Assembly: GCA_934667095.1 (NCBI GenBank)
Contig: CAKULE010000009.1
Span: forward strand, 36,367-100,366
DNA: 64,000 bases
Direction of reading: 5' to 3'
Source of the DNA: an uncultured Oscillospiraceae bacterium
GTDB lineage: Bacteria; Bacillota; Clostridia; Oscillospirales; Oscillospiraceae
Positions 21,895 through 30,364 of this stretch are shown piece after piece (the first letter of the stretch is position 1; every line of letters begins with the position of its first letter). The notes below the pieces were generated by a model, which was not told where the DNA came from, made no database searches, and saw only the letters and a program-made list of their open reading frames with translations. The translations under genes were made by a program, and so were the position numbers.

Positions 21895-23484
21895 ATGAAA
21901 ACTATGATCGCAGTCAACGAACTCACCCCGAGCAAGAAAAAGGCCATTATGTTTGTGGTGTTCTTCCTGGGCCTGATGCAGAACTTCAGTTCCAACATGT
22001 TCAACACCACCGGCACCGCCATCGTGGCGGACCTGTCCGGCGTGGAGTACTACACCCTGCAGTTCACCCTCTTCACCCTGGTGAGCGGCATCTTCATCCC
22101 CATATTCGGCAACCTGGGCGACATCCAGGGCCGCCGGCGCTGGCTGGGCATCGGCGCGGTGCTCTTCGCCGTCGGCTCCGCCGTCATGTGGCTGGCCCCC
22201 TCTATGCTGGTCGTGCTCATCGGCCGTGTGATCGCCTCCGTGGCCCAGGCCATCATGAGCGCCAACTACCTGACCCTCATCGGTGAGATCAGCAACGAGA
22301 AAGAGCGTCCCATGTTCATGACCATCAACGGCGCGGGCATCGGCGTGGCGCAGATGCTGGCCCCCATTCTGGCCGGCGCCTTCATCGACAATATCAGCTG
22401 GCGCATCGTGTTCCTGTTCCTGACCGTGCTGTCCATCGTGTCCATGATCCTGGTGTTCGCCATGATCCCCACCATCAAGACCCCCGCCATGGAGAAGGGC
22501 GAGCACAAGCAGCCCGACTGGGGCGGCGGCATCACCGTGGCCCTCTTCGGCCTGGCCTTCCTGCTGGCCTTCACCTGGGGCAACTCCAAGGGCTGGGGCA
22601 GCCCCACCCTCATCGTGCTGTACATCGTCGCCGTCATCGCCATCCTCGCCTTTGTGATGTTTGAGAAGAAGGGCAGCAACCCCCTGATGCCCTTCCACCT
22701 GTTCAAGTACCGCGGCTTCACCCTGGGCCTGATCGCCATGGTCCTCTACGGCCCCGCCTGCTTCTCCTTCAGCGCCTACACCGCCCAGATCGGCGTGGGC
22801 GTGCTGGGCCTCAGCTCCACCCTCTCCGGCACCTTCCTGACGGTCCACGCCGCGGGCTATCTGATCTTCTCCTTCATCTGGGGCAAGCTCATCTCCGTGA
22901 AGGGTCCCAAGGCCCTGAAGCCCGTGCAGCTGATCTGCCTGCTGGGTCTGGCCCTGTCCATGGTGTCCTTCACCTTCATGCGGCCCGGCAACTCCTCCTT
23001 CATTCTGTACTTTGCTGAGTTCATCGGCGGCGCATTCAACGCGGCCATTATCGTGGGCTTCACCCAGATCATCCAGAAGGAGATCCCCCGCGACTACATC
23101 GGCACCGGCACCTCCCTGCTGCAGTTCATGATGAAGCTGGGCGGCACCCTGGGCATCACCATCGGCGGTATGCTCATGGGCTCCACCTGGAGCAAGGGCG
23201 TGGGCGGCATCCTGGCCAGCGCCGGCAGCCTGGGCGAGGAGGTCACCGGCAAGCTGCAGTCCTCCGGCACCCTGCTGAACACCCCGGGCCTGGCCTCCCT
23301 GCGCGACGGCGTGGCCGCTGAGTCCCAGGGTCTGTTCGACTCCACCCTGGCCTCCCTGCGGATGCTGCTGAGCTCCTCCGTCAGCAAGATCTTCTGGATG
23401 GCCGCCATCCTGCTGGTGATCTCCTGCATCCTGATGGCCTTCGTGAAGAACTCCGCCGCCAAGAAAGACGCCGAGAACGCCTGA
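21895..23484 (+). CDS. MFS transporter, DHA2-like (14-helix) family
   Basis: 529-residue membrane protein with about 14 helices, the DHA2 topology. MFS motif A region FGNLGDIQGRRRWLGIG (residues 71-87) and the family's motif C-like GAGIGVAQMLAPILAGAFID are present. DHA2 members are mostly proton-driven exporters. AAAGGAG precedes ATG 21895. Placed between pduL and the aldehyde dehydrogenase, it may export the acid end product or a toxic aldehyde, or act as a second importer; the sequence does not decide. A soluble-looking, Ser/Gly-rich loop sits before the last helix. Confidence 0.85.
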   Translation: MKTMIAVNELTPSKKKAIMFVVFFLGLMQNFSSNMFNTTGTAIVADLSGVEYYTLQFTLFTLVSGIFIPIFGNLGDIQGRRRWLGIGAVLFAVGSAVMWLAPSMLVVLIGRVIASVAQAIMSANYLTLIGEISNEKERPMFMTINGAGIGVAQMLAPILAGAFIDNISWRIVFLFLTVLSIVSMILVFAMIPTIKTPAMEKGEHKQPDWGGGITVALFGLAFLLAFTWGNSKGWGSPTLIVLYIVAVIAILAFVMFEKKGSNPLMPFHLFKYRGFTLGLIAMVLYGPACFSFSAYTAQIGVGVLGLSSTLSGTFLTVHAAGYLIFSFIWGKLISVKGPKALKPVQLICLLGLALSMVSFTFMRPGNSSFILYFAEFIGGAFNAAIIVGFTQIIQKEIPRDYIGTGTSLLQFMMKLGGTLGITIGGMLMGSTWSKGVGGILASAGSLGEEVTGKLQSSGTLLNTPGLASLRDGVAAESQGLFDSTLASLRMLLSSSVSKIFWMAAILLVISCILMAFVKNSAAKKDAENA

Positions 23485-23505
23485 ATCTCGTCTAAATTCC
23501 TTCTG

Positions 23506-23534
23506 GGCAGGCCGTTCCCTTCCGGCGGCCTGCC
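23506..23534 (+). other. Intercistronic hairpin before aldehyde dehydrogenase gene
   Basis: A 9-bp GC stem (23506-23514 with 23526-23534) with an 11-base loop and no T tract. Probably an mRNA stabiliser or processing site rather than a terminator. The 117-bp gap holds no gene. Confidence 0.45.
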
Positions 23535-23601
23535 TCTCCTCCCTCCGCAAGCATCAATACAGTCGATCCCATCCACTATGCGTCAAAAAAGGAGAATTTA
23601 T

Positions 23602-25017
23602 ATGCCTGAAATCAATGCCATCAACGAGTACGTTGCAGATCTGATCAAGCGCAGCCGCGCCGCCCAGCGGAAGTTCGAGCGGGAGTACACCGACCAGCGC
23701 GCCATCGACGAGGTGGTCCGCGCCATCGGCATGGCCGTGCTGGACCATCAGGACGAGATTGCCGAGTCGGCCGTCGCCGAGAGCCACATGGGCAGCGTGG
23801 CCGAGGAGAAGATGAAGATCTTCAATGCCGGCGCCGGCAACTGGAACTTCCTGCGGGGCAAGGTCTCCGTGGGTGAGATCCCCAACATCCGCCCCGACGA
23901 GCCCGGCGTGCGCGTCTTTGCCAAGCCCCTGGGTGTGGTGGGCTGCATCCTGCCCAGCACCAATCCCACCGGCACGGTCATCGGCGGCGCTATGATGGCC
24001 ATCAAGGCCCGCAACTCCTTCGTGGCGGCTCCCCATCCCATGACCGCCCACACCTCCTACAACATGGCTAACTACATCCGCGAGAACCTGAAGGCCATCG
24101 GCGCCCCCGAGGATCTGGTGCTCTGCATCTCCCCCGAGATGTGTTCCATCGAGGCCAGCGACGCCATGATGCCCGCCTGCGATGCCAACATCGGCGTGGG
24201 CGGCCCCGGCATGGTCAAGGCTGTGTACTCCTGCGGCAAGCCCGGCTTCGGCGTGGGCCAGGGCAACTGCCAGGCCCTGGTGGACGAGGACTATCCTGAC
24301 CTGGCCGGTGCCTGCGCTGACATGGTCATGAGCCGCACCTTCCAGAACGGTGTTACCTGCACCAGCGAGCAGACCGTCCACGTCCCCGCCGACCGGGAAG
24401 AGGAGTTTCTGAAAGCCATGGACGCCGCCGGTGCCTACCATATCACCAGCACAGAGGACATCGACAAGCTGCGTGAACTGATCTTCCCCGACCACGGCCC
24501 CATCAACCGCAAGATCGTCGGCCGCCCCATCCAGATGATCGCCGCCATGGTGGGCATCACCGTGCCCGACAACTACAAGGCCATCATTCTCAAGAGCCAG
24601 GTCACTGACGCCTCCGATATCCTGGGCGAGGAGATCATGGCCCCCGTGCTGCGCTACACCACCTACACCAGGTTTGAGGACGCGGTGGACACCGCCGTCA
24701 CCAATCTGGAGGTCCACGGCGGTGCCGGCCACAGCAGTTCCATCTGGTCCAACAATCAGGAGCGCATCAATTACGCCGCCCGCCTGATGCCCGTGGGCCG
24801 CTTCCACATCAATCAGCCCACCCGGGGCAAGGACAACGGCCTGCCCATCACCGTGGCCATCGGCTGCGGCGCCTGGGGCGGCAACAGTATCTGCGAGAAC
24901 CTGCAGTACTATCACCTGATGGACTTCACCCGCGTGACGGTCTCCGTGCCCCACATGCACCACTTCGATCCCTCCGACTGGGACAACTTCGACATCTGCC
25001 CCCGGGTGGACGGCTGA
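23602..25017 (+). CDS. CoA-acylating aldehyde dehydrogenase (PduP/EutE/SauS-like)
   Basis: Oxidises an aldehyde with NAD and CoA to acyl-CoA. 471 residues, normal length for the acylating ALDH subgroup. The catalytic Cys253 lies in FQNGVTCTSEQ, matching the AdhE/EutE consensus NGxxCxSEQ. Other family signs are GCILPSTNPTGTVIGG (about residue 115) and the C-terminal TVAIGCGAWGGNSICENL. ATG 23602 has AAAGGAGAA upstream; an earlier in-frame ATG at 23578 would include the SD itself. No N-terminal encapsulation helix as in microcompartment PduP. Substrate is the aldehyde made by the glycyl radical enzyme encoded next. Confidence 0.9.
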   Translation: MPEINAINEYVADLIKRSRAAQRKFEREYTDQRAIDEVVRAIGMAVLDHQDEIAESAVAESHMGSVAEEKMKIFNAGAGNWNFLRGKVSVGEIPNIRPDEPGVRVFAKPLGVVGCILPSTNPTGTVIGGAMMAIKARNSFVAAPHPMTAHTSYNMANYIRENLKAIGAPEDLVLCISPEMCSIEASDAMMPACDANIGVGGPGMVKAVYSCGKPGFGVGQGNCQALVDEDYPDLAGACADMVMSRTFQNGVTCTSEQTVHVPADREEEFLKAMDAAGAYHITSTEDIDKLRELIFPDHGPINRKIVGRPIQMIAAMVGITVPDNYKAIILKSQVTDASDILGEEIMAPVLRYTTYTRFEDAVDTAVTNLEVHGGAGHSSSIWSNNQERINYAARLMPVGRFHINQPTRGKDNGLPITVAIGCGAWGGNSICENLQYYHLMDFTRVTVSVPHMHHFDPSDWDNFDICPRVDG

Positions 25018-25037
25018 GACCTATTTTTGACTCCGCA

Positions 25038-25064
25038 GGTCCGCCGCCCCCGCGGCGGCGGACC
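25038..25064 (+). other. Intercistronic hairpin before glycyl radical enzyme gene
   Basis: A 10-bp GC-rich stem (25038-25047 with 25055-25064), loop of 7, no T tract, 38 bp upstream of the start codon. Likely 5' stabiliser of the abundant GRE message. Confidence 0.45.
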
Positions 25065-25101
25065 ACCTTAAATCTTGTATGTTATGTAAGGAGGCCCATC
25101 C

Positions 25102-27669
25102 ATGAGCAACAAGTCCGTGGCCCACACCAGCGCCCGCGGTGTGGAGCCCTATGACAAGTGTTTCGGCGTCGGCGTCAGCAAGCATCTGACCTCCGGCGGC
25201 TTCTCTCCCTACCCCCGCATTGAGCGCATCCGCGAGATGTACAAGGAATCCCCCCTCTTCCTGGACTCCTGCCGCGCCCTGGCCTTTACCGAAGCGTACC
25301 GGGAGAACGAGGGCCAGCCCATCGTGATCAAGAAGGCCAAGGCCCTGGAGAAGTACATGCAGATCTGCCCCCTGAACTATGTGGAGGGGGAGCTGCTCCT
25401 GCTGGACGACGGCTCCAAGAACTTCGCCGCCCCCGTCTATCTGGAGAGCGGCACCTGGATCTACGACGAGCTGCGCAACCGCCCACTGAGCCAGCGCAGC
25501 TACAACCCCTTCGTCTATGACGACAAGATCAAGGACGAGATCCTCAGCACCGAGTACTACTGGAAGGGCAAGAGCGTGAAGGACGCTTTCCTGGCCCGCC
25601 TGCCCCAGGACGCGGCCAAGGGCGTTGTCTCCACCGGCGGCGTGAACATCCTCAACCCCAGCATCATGGTGGACATGGGCGTGGGCCACATCACCCCCAA
25701 CTATGAGTACATCCTGAAGCTGGGCCTCAGCGGCGTCAAGGCCCACGTGAACGCCGCCATCGAGAAGCTGGGCACCCCCACCAACGCCGACGGCGTCCGC
25801 GCCCTCCACTTCCACAAGGCCCAGCTGATCGTGCTCAACGCCATCTCCAACTACTTCCGCAGATACGCGGTGTATGCCAAGGAGCAGGCGGCCAACTACA
25901 CCAGCCAGCAGACCAAGGACGAGCTGCTGCACATGAGCGAGATGTGCGATTACCTGGCCGAGGGCCCCGCCCGGGACTTCTGGGACGCCGTCGAGGTCAT
26001 GCACATGGTCCACATGGTGGCCTTTATGGAGTGCAACGGCCACGGAATCGCCCTGGGCCGCACGGACCAGTACCTGTATCCCTACTACAAGTCCTCCCTG
26101 GACAACGGCACCTACACCAAGGAGTTTATGCAGGAGCTGCTGGAGTTCTACTACCTGAAGCTGACCACCCACGAGAAGCTGGCCCCCGACACCGGCAACG
26201 ACCAGTGGCGGGGCGGCGTCCGCGGCTGGACCAGCTCCGCCCTGATCGTGGGCGGCACCGACGCCGAGGGCAACGACGTCACCAACGATCTGACCTTCAT
26301 GCTGCTGGACGCCATGATCCACACCCGGCTGGTGAACCCCTTCATCACCGTCCGCTGGCACGCCGGTACCCCCTATGAGCTGAAGGTAAAGGTGGCCGAG
26401 ATGGTCCGCCTGGGCATGGGCCACCCCAAGATGATGAACGACCCCGTCTGCGAGGACGCCCTCATGCGCCAGGGCGTGTCCGCTGAGGACGCCCGCGACT
26501 ACGTGAACATCGGCTGCGTGGAGCTGGAGGCCCCGGGCAAGACCTTCGGCTGGCACGACAACTGCTACATCACCCTGCCCAAGGTGCTGGAGCTGGCCCT
26601 GAACAATGGCTGCTGCTTCGAGTGCCCGGGCGAAAGCTGCCCGCAGTACAACAAGACTTGCAAGGGCGTGGGCAAGACCCTGGGCTTGGAGACCGGCTAT
26701 CTGAAGGACTTCAAGACCTACGAGGAGGTCCAGGCCGCCTTTGAGGCCCAGCTGAAGTACTGGGCCGACCGGGAGATCATGGCGGTGGACCTGCTGCAGA
26801 GCTGTCACATGGAGCGGGACGACTATCCCTTCATGTCCACCCTCATCCTGGACTGCACCGACAACGGCAAGAGCCTGATGCAGGGCGGCGCCCGGTACAA
26901 CTTCACCGGCCTCCAGTGCCTGGGCCCGGCCACCACCGCCGACTCCCTCACCGCCCTAAAGCAGGTGGTGTACGAGGAGAAGAGGTTTACCGCCGAGGAG
27001 TTCTATGACGCGCTGCTGAAGAACTGGGAGGGCTACGACCGCCTGTACCAGTTGGTGAACAGCGACAAGGTCCACCACTACGGCAATGACGACGACTATG
27101 CCGACAGCATGATGAAGTACGTGCTGGACACCTATGCCAACCTGATGCAGTCTTATCCGCCCACCCGCGGCGGCGTGGGCATCATCAAGACCGGCTCCTT
27201 CTCCACGGTCATCAACCTGATGTCCGGCCTGGTGTGCGGCGCGTCCCCCGACGGGCGCAAGCACCACGAGGCGGTGTCCGAGAACATCGGCGCGGCCCGC
27301 ACGGCCCACTCCAACCGCGACCGGAACGGCCCCACCGCCTATGCCCGCTCCATTGGCAAGCTGGACCATGCCAAGTTCGGCAGCGGCACGCTGATCAACA
27401 TGCGCTTCGGCGCCGACACCATCTCCGGCGAAAAGGGCCGGGAGAACTTTATGGACTTCCTGGACGGCTACTTTGACCAGGGGGAGAACGCCCCCATGCA
27501 CATCCAGTTCATGGTGGCCGATAAGGACACCCTCATCGACGCCCAGCAGCACCCCAAGGATTACCAGGACCTGCTGGTGCGGGTGTCCGGCTTCAGCTCC
27601 TATTTCCACACCCTGAGCAAGGGCTTCCAGGACGAACTCATCAACAGAACGGAGCAGTCTCTCGACTGA
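25102..27669 (+). CDS. Glycyl radical enzyme, diol-dehydratase/lyase subgroup
   Basis: 855-residue glycyl radical enzyme. The radical-bearing Gly830 lies in VRVSGFSSYF, and the thiyl Cys472 with the adjacent base Glu474 in IGCVELE. The Glu two residues after Cys places it with the dehydratase/lyase group (glycerol and propanediol dehydratases, choline and isethionate lyases), not pyruvate formate-lyase. Asp486 (Cys+14, in GWHDN), His196 (GVGHITPNY) and His314 (NGHG) align with substrate-binding residues known from glycerol dehydratase (Asp447, His164, His281). Gly315 replaces the Ser that follows the last His there. A vicinal diol is therefore the favoured substrate. AAGGAGG precedes ATG 25102. 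Oxygen-sensitive; needs the activase encoded downstream. Confidence 0.9.
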   Translation: MSNKSVAHTSARGVEPYDKCFGVGVSKHLTSGGFSPYPRIERIREMYKESPLFLDSCRALAFTEAYRENEGQPIVIKKAKALEKYMQICPLNYVEGELLLLDDGSKNFAAPVYLESGTWIYDELRNRPLSQRSYNPFVYDDKIKDEILSTEYYWKGKSVKDAFLARLPQDAAKGVVSTGGVNILNPSIMVDMGVGHITPNYEYILKLGLSGVKAHVNAAIEKLGTPTNADGVRALHFHKAQLIVLNAISNYFRRYAVYAKEQAANYTSQQTKDELLHMSEMCDYLAEGPARDFWDAVEVMHMVHMVAFMECNGHGIALGRTDQYLYPYYKSSLDNGTYTKEFMQELLEFYYLKLTTHEKLAPDTGNDQWRGGVRGWTSSALIVGGTDAEGNDVTNDLTFMLLDAMIHTRLVNPFITVRWHAGTPYELKVKVAEMVRLGMGHPKMMNDPVCEDALMRQGVSAEDARDYVNIGCVELEAPGKTFGWHDNCYITLPKVLELALNNGCCFECPGESCPQYNKTCKGVGKTLGLETGYLKDFKTYEEVQAAFEAQLKYWADREIMAVDLLQSCHMERDDYPFMSTLILDCTDNGKSLMQGGARYNFTGLQCLGPATTADSLTALKQVVYEEKRFTAEEFYDALLKNWEGYDRLYQLVNSDKVHHYGNDDDYADSMMKYVLDTYANLMQSYPPTRGGVGIIKTGSFSTVINLMSGLVCGASPDGRKHHEAVSENIGAARTAHSNRDRNGPTAYARSIGKLDHAKFGSGTLINMRFGADTISGEKGRENFMDFLDGYFDQGENAPMHIQFMVADKDTLIDAQQHPKDYQDLLVRVSGFSSYFHTLSKGFQDELINRTEQSLD

Positions 27670-27744
27670 TCCCAGGGCTTGTCCGGAGCTGGCCTTGACA
27701 GGCCTGGCCCCGTCACGACCGCGGGGAGACACGGGCTGACCAGG

Positions 27745-27786
27745 CGTATGCCCCGGCGATCACCCATCGTCGGGGCATACGTTTTT
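27745..27786 (+). terminator. Terminator-like attenuating hairpin between GRE and activase genes
   Basis: A 16-bp stem (27745-27760 with 27766-27781, one G-U pair), 5-base loop, followed by a T5 tract. Strong enough to stop a share of transcripts, so the activase would be made in lower amount than the enzyme it activates. Confidence 0.8.
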
Positions 27787-27819
27787 CAGGCGCGGAGCGC
27801 CGGATCGGGAGGTAAGAAT

Positions 27820-28833
27820 ATGAGCGATACAAAAGTGACCGGCTCCGTCCCCGCCGAGGGAGAGCTGTATGCCTACGTGGCCAACGTTCAGCGCTTCACG
27901 GTGCACGACGGCCCGGGCATCCGCACGGAGCTGTTCCTGAAGGGCTGTCCCCTGCGCTGCCAGTGGTGCAGCAACCCGGAGACCTACGAGCGGTTGCCTC
28001 AGGTGGGGGTCCATCCCCAGAAGTGCATCGGTTGCGGGTACTGCCTGAAGGCCTGCGCCCGGCACGGCAAAAACGCCCTCATCATCGGGGAAAACCACAT
28101 CGTGGGCATCAACCGGGACCGCTGCGACAACTGCCTGCTGTGCGAGGAGGAGTGCATGTCCGGCGCGCTGACCGTCTGGGGTCAGAAAATGACCGTCAGC
28201 GCCGCCATGGACGTCATCCGCAAGGACCGGACCTTCTACGAGCGCTCCGGCGGCGGGATGACCCTGTCCGGGGGCGAGGCCCTGCTCCAGTGGGAGTTCT
28301 GCCTGGAGCTGCTGAAGCGCTGCCGGGCGGAGGACATTCACACCTGCGTGGAGTCCGCCCTGTATGTCAAGCCGGAAATTCTGGACGTGGTGGCCCCCTA
28401 TATCGACCTGTTCATCACGGACATCAAGCAGATGGACAGCGGCATCCATCAGAAATTTACCGGCGTGCCCAACGAGCGGATCCTGAGTAACATCAAAAAG
28501 CTGGCGGACATGGACATGCCCATGATCCTCCGCATGCCCATCATCCCCGGCTTCAACGCTGACGAGGGCTTCATCGACCGGGCCTCCGACTTCATCCTTG
28601 AAAAGCTGCACAACAAGCCCCTGCAGATCCAACTGCTGAAGTACCGACCGCTGGGGGAGGAGAAGGCCGGGACCCTGGGCCTGCCCATGCAGATGAAGGC
28701 CATGAAGATCGAGGACGGCGAGGGCTTTGAGCAGCAGATCAAGGACTTTGCCCGGCGCATGAGCGACCGGGGCATCCCGGCCATCGCCGGCTCACGGAAA
28801 AAGGTGCAGCAAAAGGCGGCCGGACAGGAGTGA
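27820..28833 (+). CDS. Glycyl-radical enzyme activating protein (radical SAM)
   Basis: 337-residue radical-SAM activase that installs the glycyl radical on the preceding enzyme. Radical-SAM motif CPLRCQWC (C-x3-C-x2-C, about residues 43-50) after HDGPGIRTELFLKG, then two ferredoxin-type [4Fe-4S] motifs CIGCGYCLKAC and CDNCLLCEEEC, as in the larger class of activases. GGMTLSGGEALLQ is the conserved SAM-binding block. ATG 27820 is chosen for the GGGAGGTAAG upstream; the open frame begins earlier but crosses the terminator-like hairpin. Confidence 0.93.
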   Translation: MSDTKVTGSVPAEGELYAYVANVQRFTVHDGPGIRTELFLKGCPLRCQWCSNPETYERLPQVGVHPQKCIGCGYCLKACARHGKNALIIGENHIVGINRDRCDNCLLCEEECMSGALTVWGQKMTVSAAMDVIRKDRTFYERSGGGMTLSGGEALLQWEFCLELLKRCRAEDIHTCVESALYVKPEILDVVAPYIDLFITDIKQMDSGIHQKFTGVPNERILSNIKKLADMDMPMILRMPIIPGFNADEGFIDRASDFILEKLHNKPLQIQLLKYRPLGEEKAGTLGLPMQMKAMKIEDGEGFEQQIKDFARRMSDRGIPAIAGSRKKVQQKAAGQE

Positions 28834-28860
28834 ACTGACCGGGAAGGAGGGCAAGCAGAC

Positions 28861-29532
28861 ATGGACGGTGCGATCCTGCGGGAGCAGATCGTGGCGCTGG
28901 AATGGGACATGTTCCGGCACACCAACAACAGGGGCGGCCGCGCCGCCTGCCAGGACGACTACGCCACGTTTTCCAAAATGCGCCTGGCGCAGTTTTCCGC
29001 CTGGAGCGACGGGGCGGCGGAGAGCTATCTGGCAGACCTGACCGCCGCCCAGGCCCAGGGCAGGAACCTGGTGGCGGAGAAATACCTCCGCATGATGAAA
29101 TACACCCACCCCGCGGAGTACGCAGCCCAGCAGCACCTGCTGCCGCCCGACAGCGCAGAGAAGGAGGCCCTGGCGGAGGAGATCAACGCGGAGCTGCTGG
29201 CCCAGACCGTCGCCCTGCGGAAGGTGTTCCCCCTGGTAGGGGCCCGGGGGCGGCCCATATTCAGCGAGGCGGACGCCGGCGGCTTTGTCTCCTTCCAGAC
29301 CTATCAGCTGGGGGAACTTCTGACCTGTTCCGAGGAGACCCTGCGCCTGCTGCGGGTGCACCTGTTGGCCCTGAAGGCCGCGGGCAGGAGCCTGGCGGAG
29401 GAGGTGACGGCCCGCAGTGTCTGCGCCTGCGGCTTCTCATCCCTGCAGGAGGCCGAGACGTTCCTGGCTGCGGAGCAGGCGCGGCGGGCCAAGCAGAAGA
29501 GCGGCGCGCTGCCCGGCGGCCCCGGGCAATAG
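28861..29532 (+). CDS. DUF4125 family protein
   Basis: 223-residue soluble protein that I recognise as DUF4125 from its opening (REQIVALEWDMF, NRGGRAACQDDYATF, QFSAWSD). No known catalytic motif. Mostly helical; several conserved Trp/Phe and a conserved Cys (Cys30, RAACQDD). AAGGAGG precedes ATG 28861, 27 bases after the activase stop. It leads a DUF4125-TPR-DUF4037 trio that sits inside the glycyl radical enzyme cluster. Cotranscription suggests a supporting role such as radical-enzyme maintenance, signalling or substrate handling. Function unknown. Confidence 0.75.
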   Translation: MDGAILREQIVALEWDMFRHTNNRGGRAACQDDYATFSKMRLAQFSAWSDGAAESYLADLTAAQAQGRNLVAEKYLRMMKYTHPAEYAAQQHLLPPDSAEKEALAEEINAELLAQTVALRKVFPLVGARGRPIFSEADAGGFVSFQTYQLGELLTCSEETLRLLRVHLLALKAAGRSLAEEVTARSVCACGFSSLQEAETFLAAEQARRAKQKSGALPGGPGQ

Positions 29533-29560
29533 GCCGCGTCCGCAGAAACGGAGGAACAGC

Positions 29561-30364
29561 ATGAGCACAGAGATCGACATTACCGAGGTCATCGCCGCAG
29601 CGGACGCGCTGGCGGCGGCGGGCGAGGACGCCCGGGCGGAGGAGACCCTGCGGGACGCCATCGCCCGGTATGCCGCGGCCAGACCGGACGACGCGGCGGG
29701 GCAGAGCGTCCTGCTGAACGAACTGGGCGGTTTTTACCGCAGCCGGGGGATCTACGACAAGGGTGAGGCGGCCTATCTGAAGGCGAAGGAACTGCTGGAG
29801 CAGGTGCGGACCTGTCTCCGCACAGCGGACGGCCCGGCGGTGCCCGCCGGGTGCAGCGCCTGCCCCGCCGGGGACGACCCCTTCCGCAGGGCCGGCAGCA
29901 GCCATGTGGAGATCGTCCTGGGCAGCGGGAGCCTGACAGTGAATTATGCCACCACGCTGAACAACCTGGCGGGGCTGTACCGCATGGCGGGGCAGCTGGA
30001 CAGGGCCGCGGACACCTTTGACGCGGCCATCGAAGCCTACGAGAACTGTGAAGAGACCGTCCCGCCGGACAGCCTTGCCAGCGTTTACAACAACAGAGGC
30101 CTGCTCTGTCTCGACCGGCGGGAGACGGCCGAGGCGGGCGCCATGTTCCGGAAGGCGCTGGAGATCCTGCGGCGGAGCGGGGACCGGGGCTTTGCCCTGG
30201 GCACCACAGTGTCCAACCTGGGCTTTGCCGCCCTGCTGGAGGGACGCACCCCCGACGCGGCCGCCCGTTTCCGGGAGGCCAAGGCCCTGTTCGAGGTAGC
30301 CGGGAGCGGGGAGATGGCCCAAAACTGCGCCGACCTGCTGGCCCGGCTGGGGATGGAGCAGTGA
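29561..30364 (+). CDS. Tetratricopeptide-repeat protein
   Basis: 267-residue soluble helical repeat protein. At least four TPR-like units are visible, for example NYATTLNNLAGLYRMAGQLD (about residues 127-146), SVYNNRGLLCLDRRETAEAG and TTVSNLGFAALLEGRTPDAA. TPRs make protein-protein scaffolds, so it may join its neighbours DUF4125 and DUF4037. A non-repeat segment near residues 90-118 carries two Cys (CSACPAG). ATG 29561 follows GGAGG; its stop overlaps the next start by 4 bases, indicating translational coupling. Confidence 0.78.
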   Translation: MSTEIDITEVIAAADALAAAGEDARAEETLRDAIARYAAARPDDAAGQSVLLNELGGFYRSRGIYDKGEAAYLKAKELLEQVRTCLRTADGPAVPAGCSACPAGDDPFRRAGSSHVEIVLGSGSLTVNYATTLNNLAGLYRMAGQLDRAADTFDAAIEAYENCEETVPPDSLASVYNNRGLLCLDRRETAEAGAMFRKALEILRRSGDRGFALGTTVSNLGFAALLEGRTPDAAARFREAKALFEVAGSGEMAQNCADLLARLGMEQ

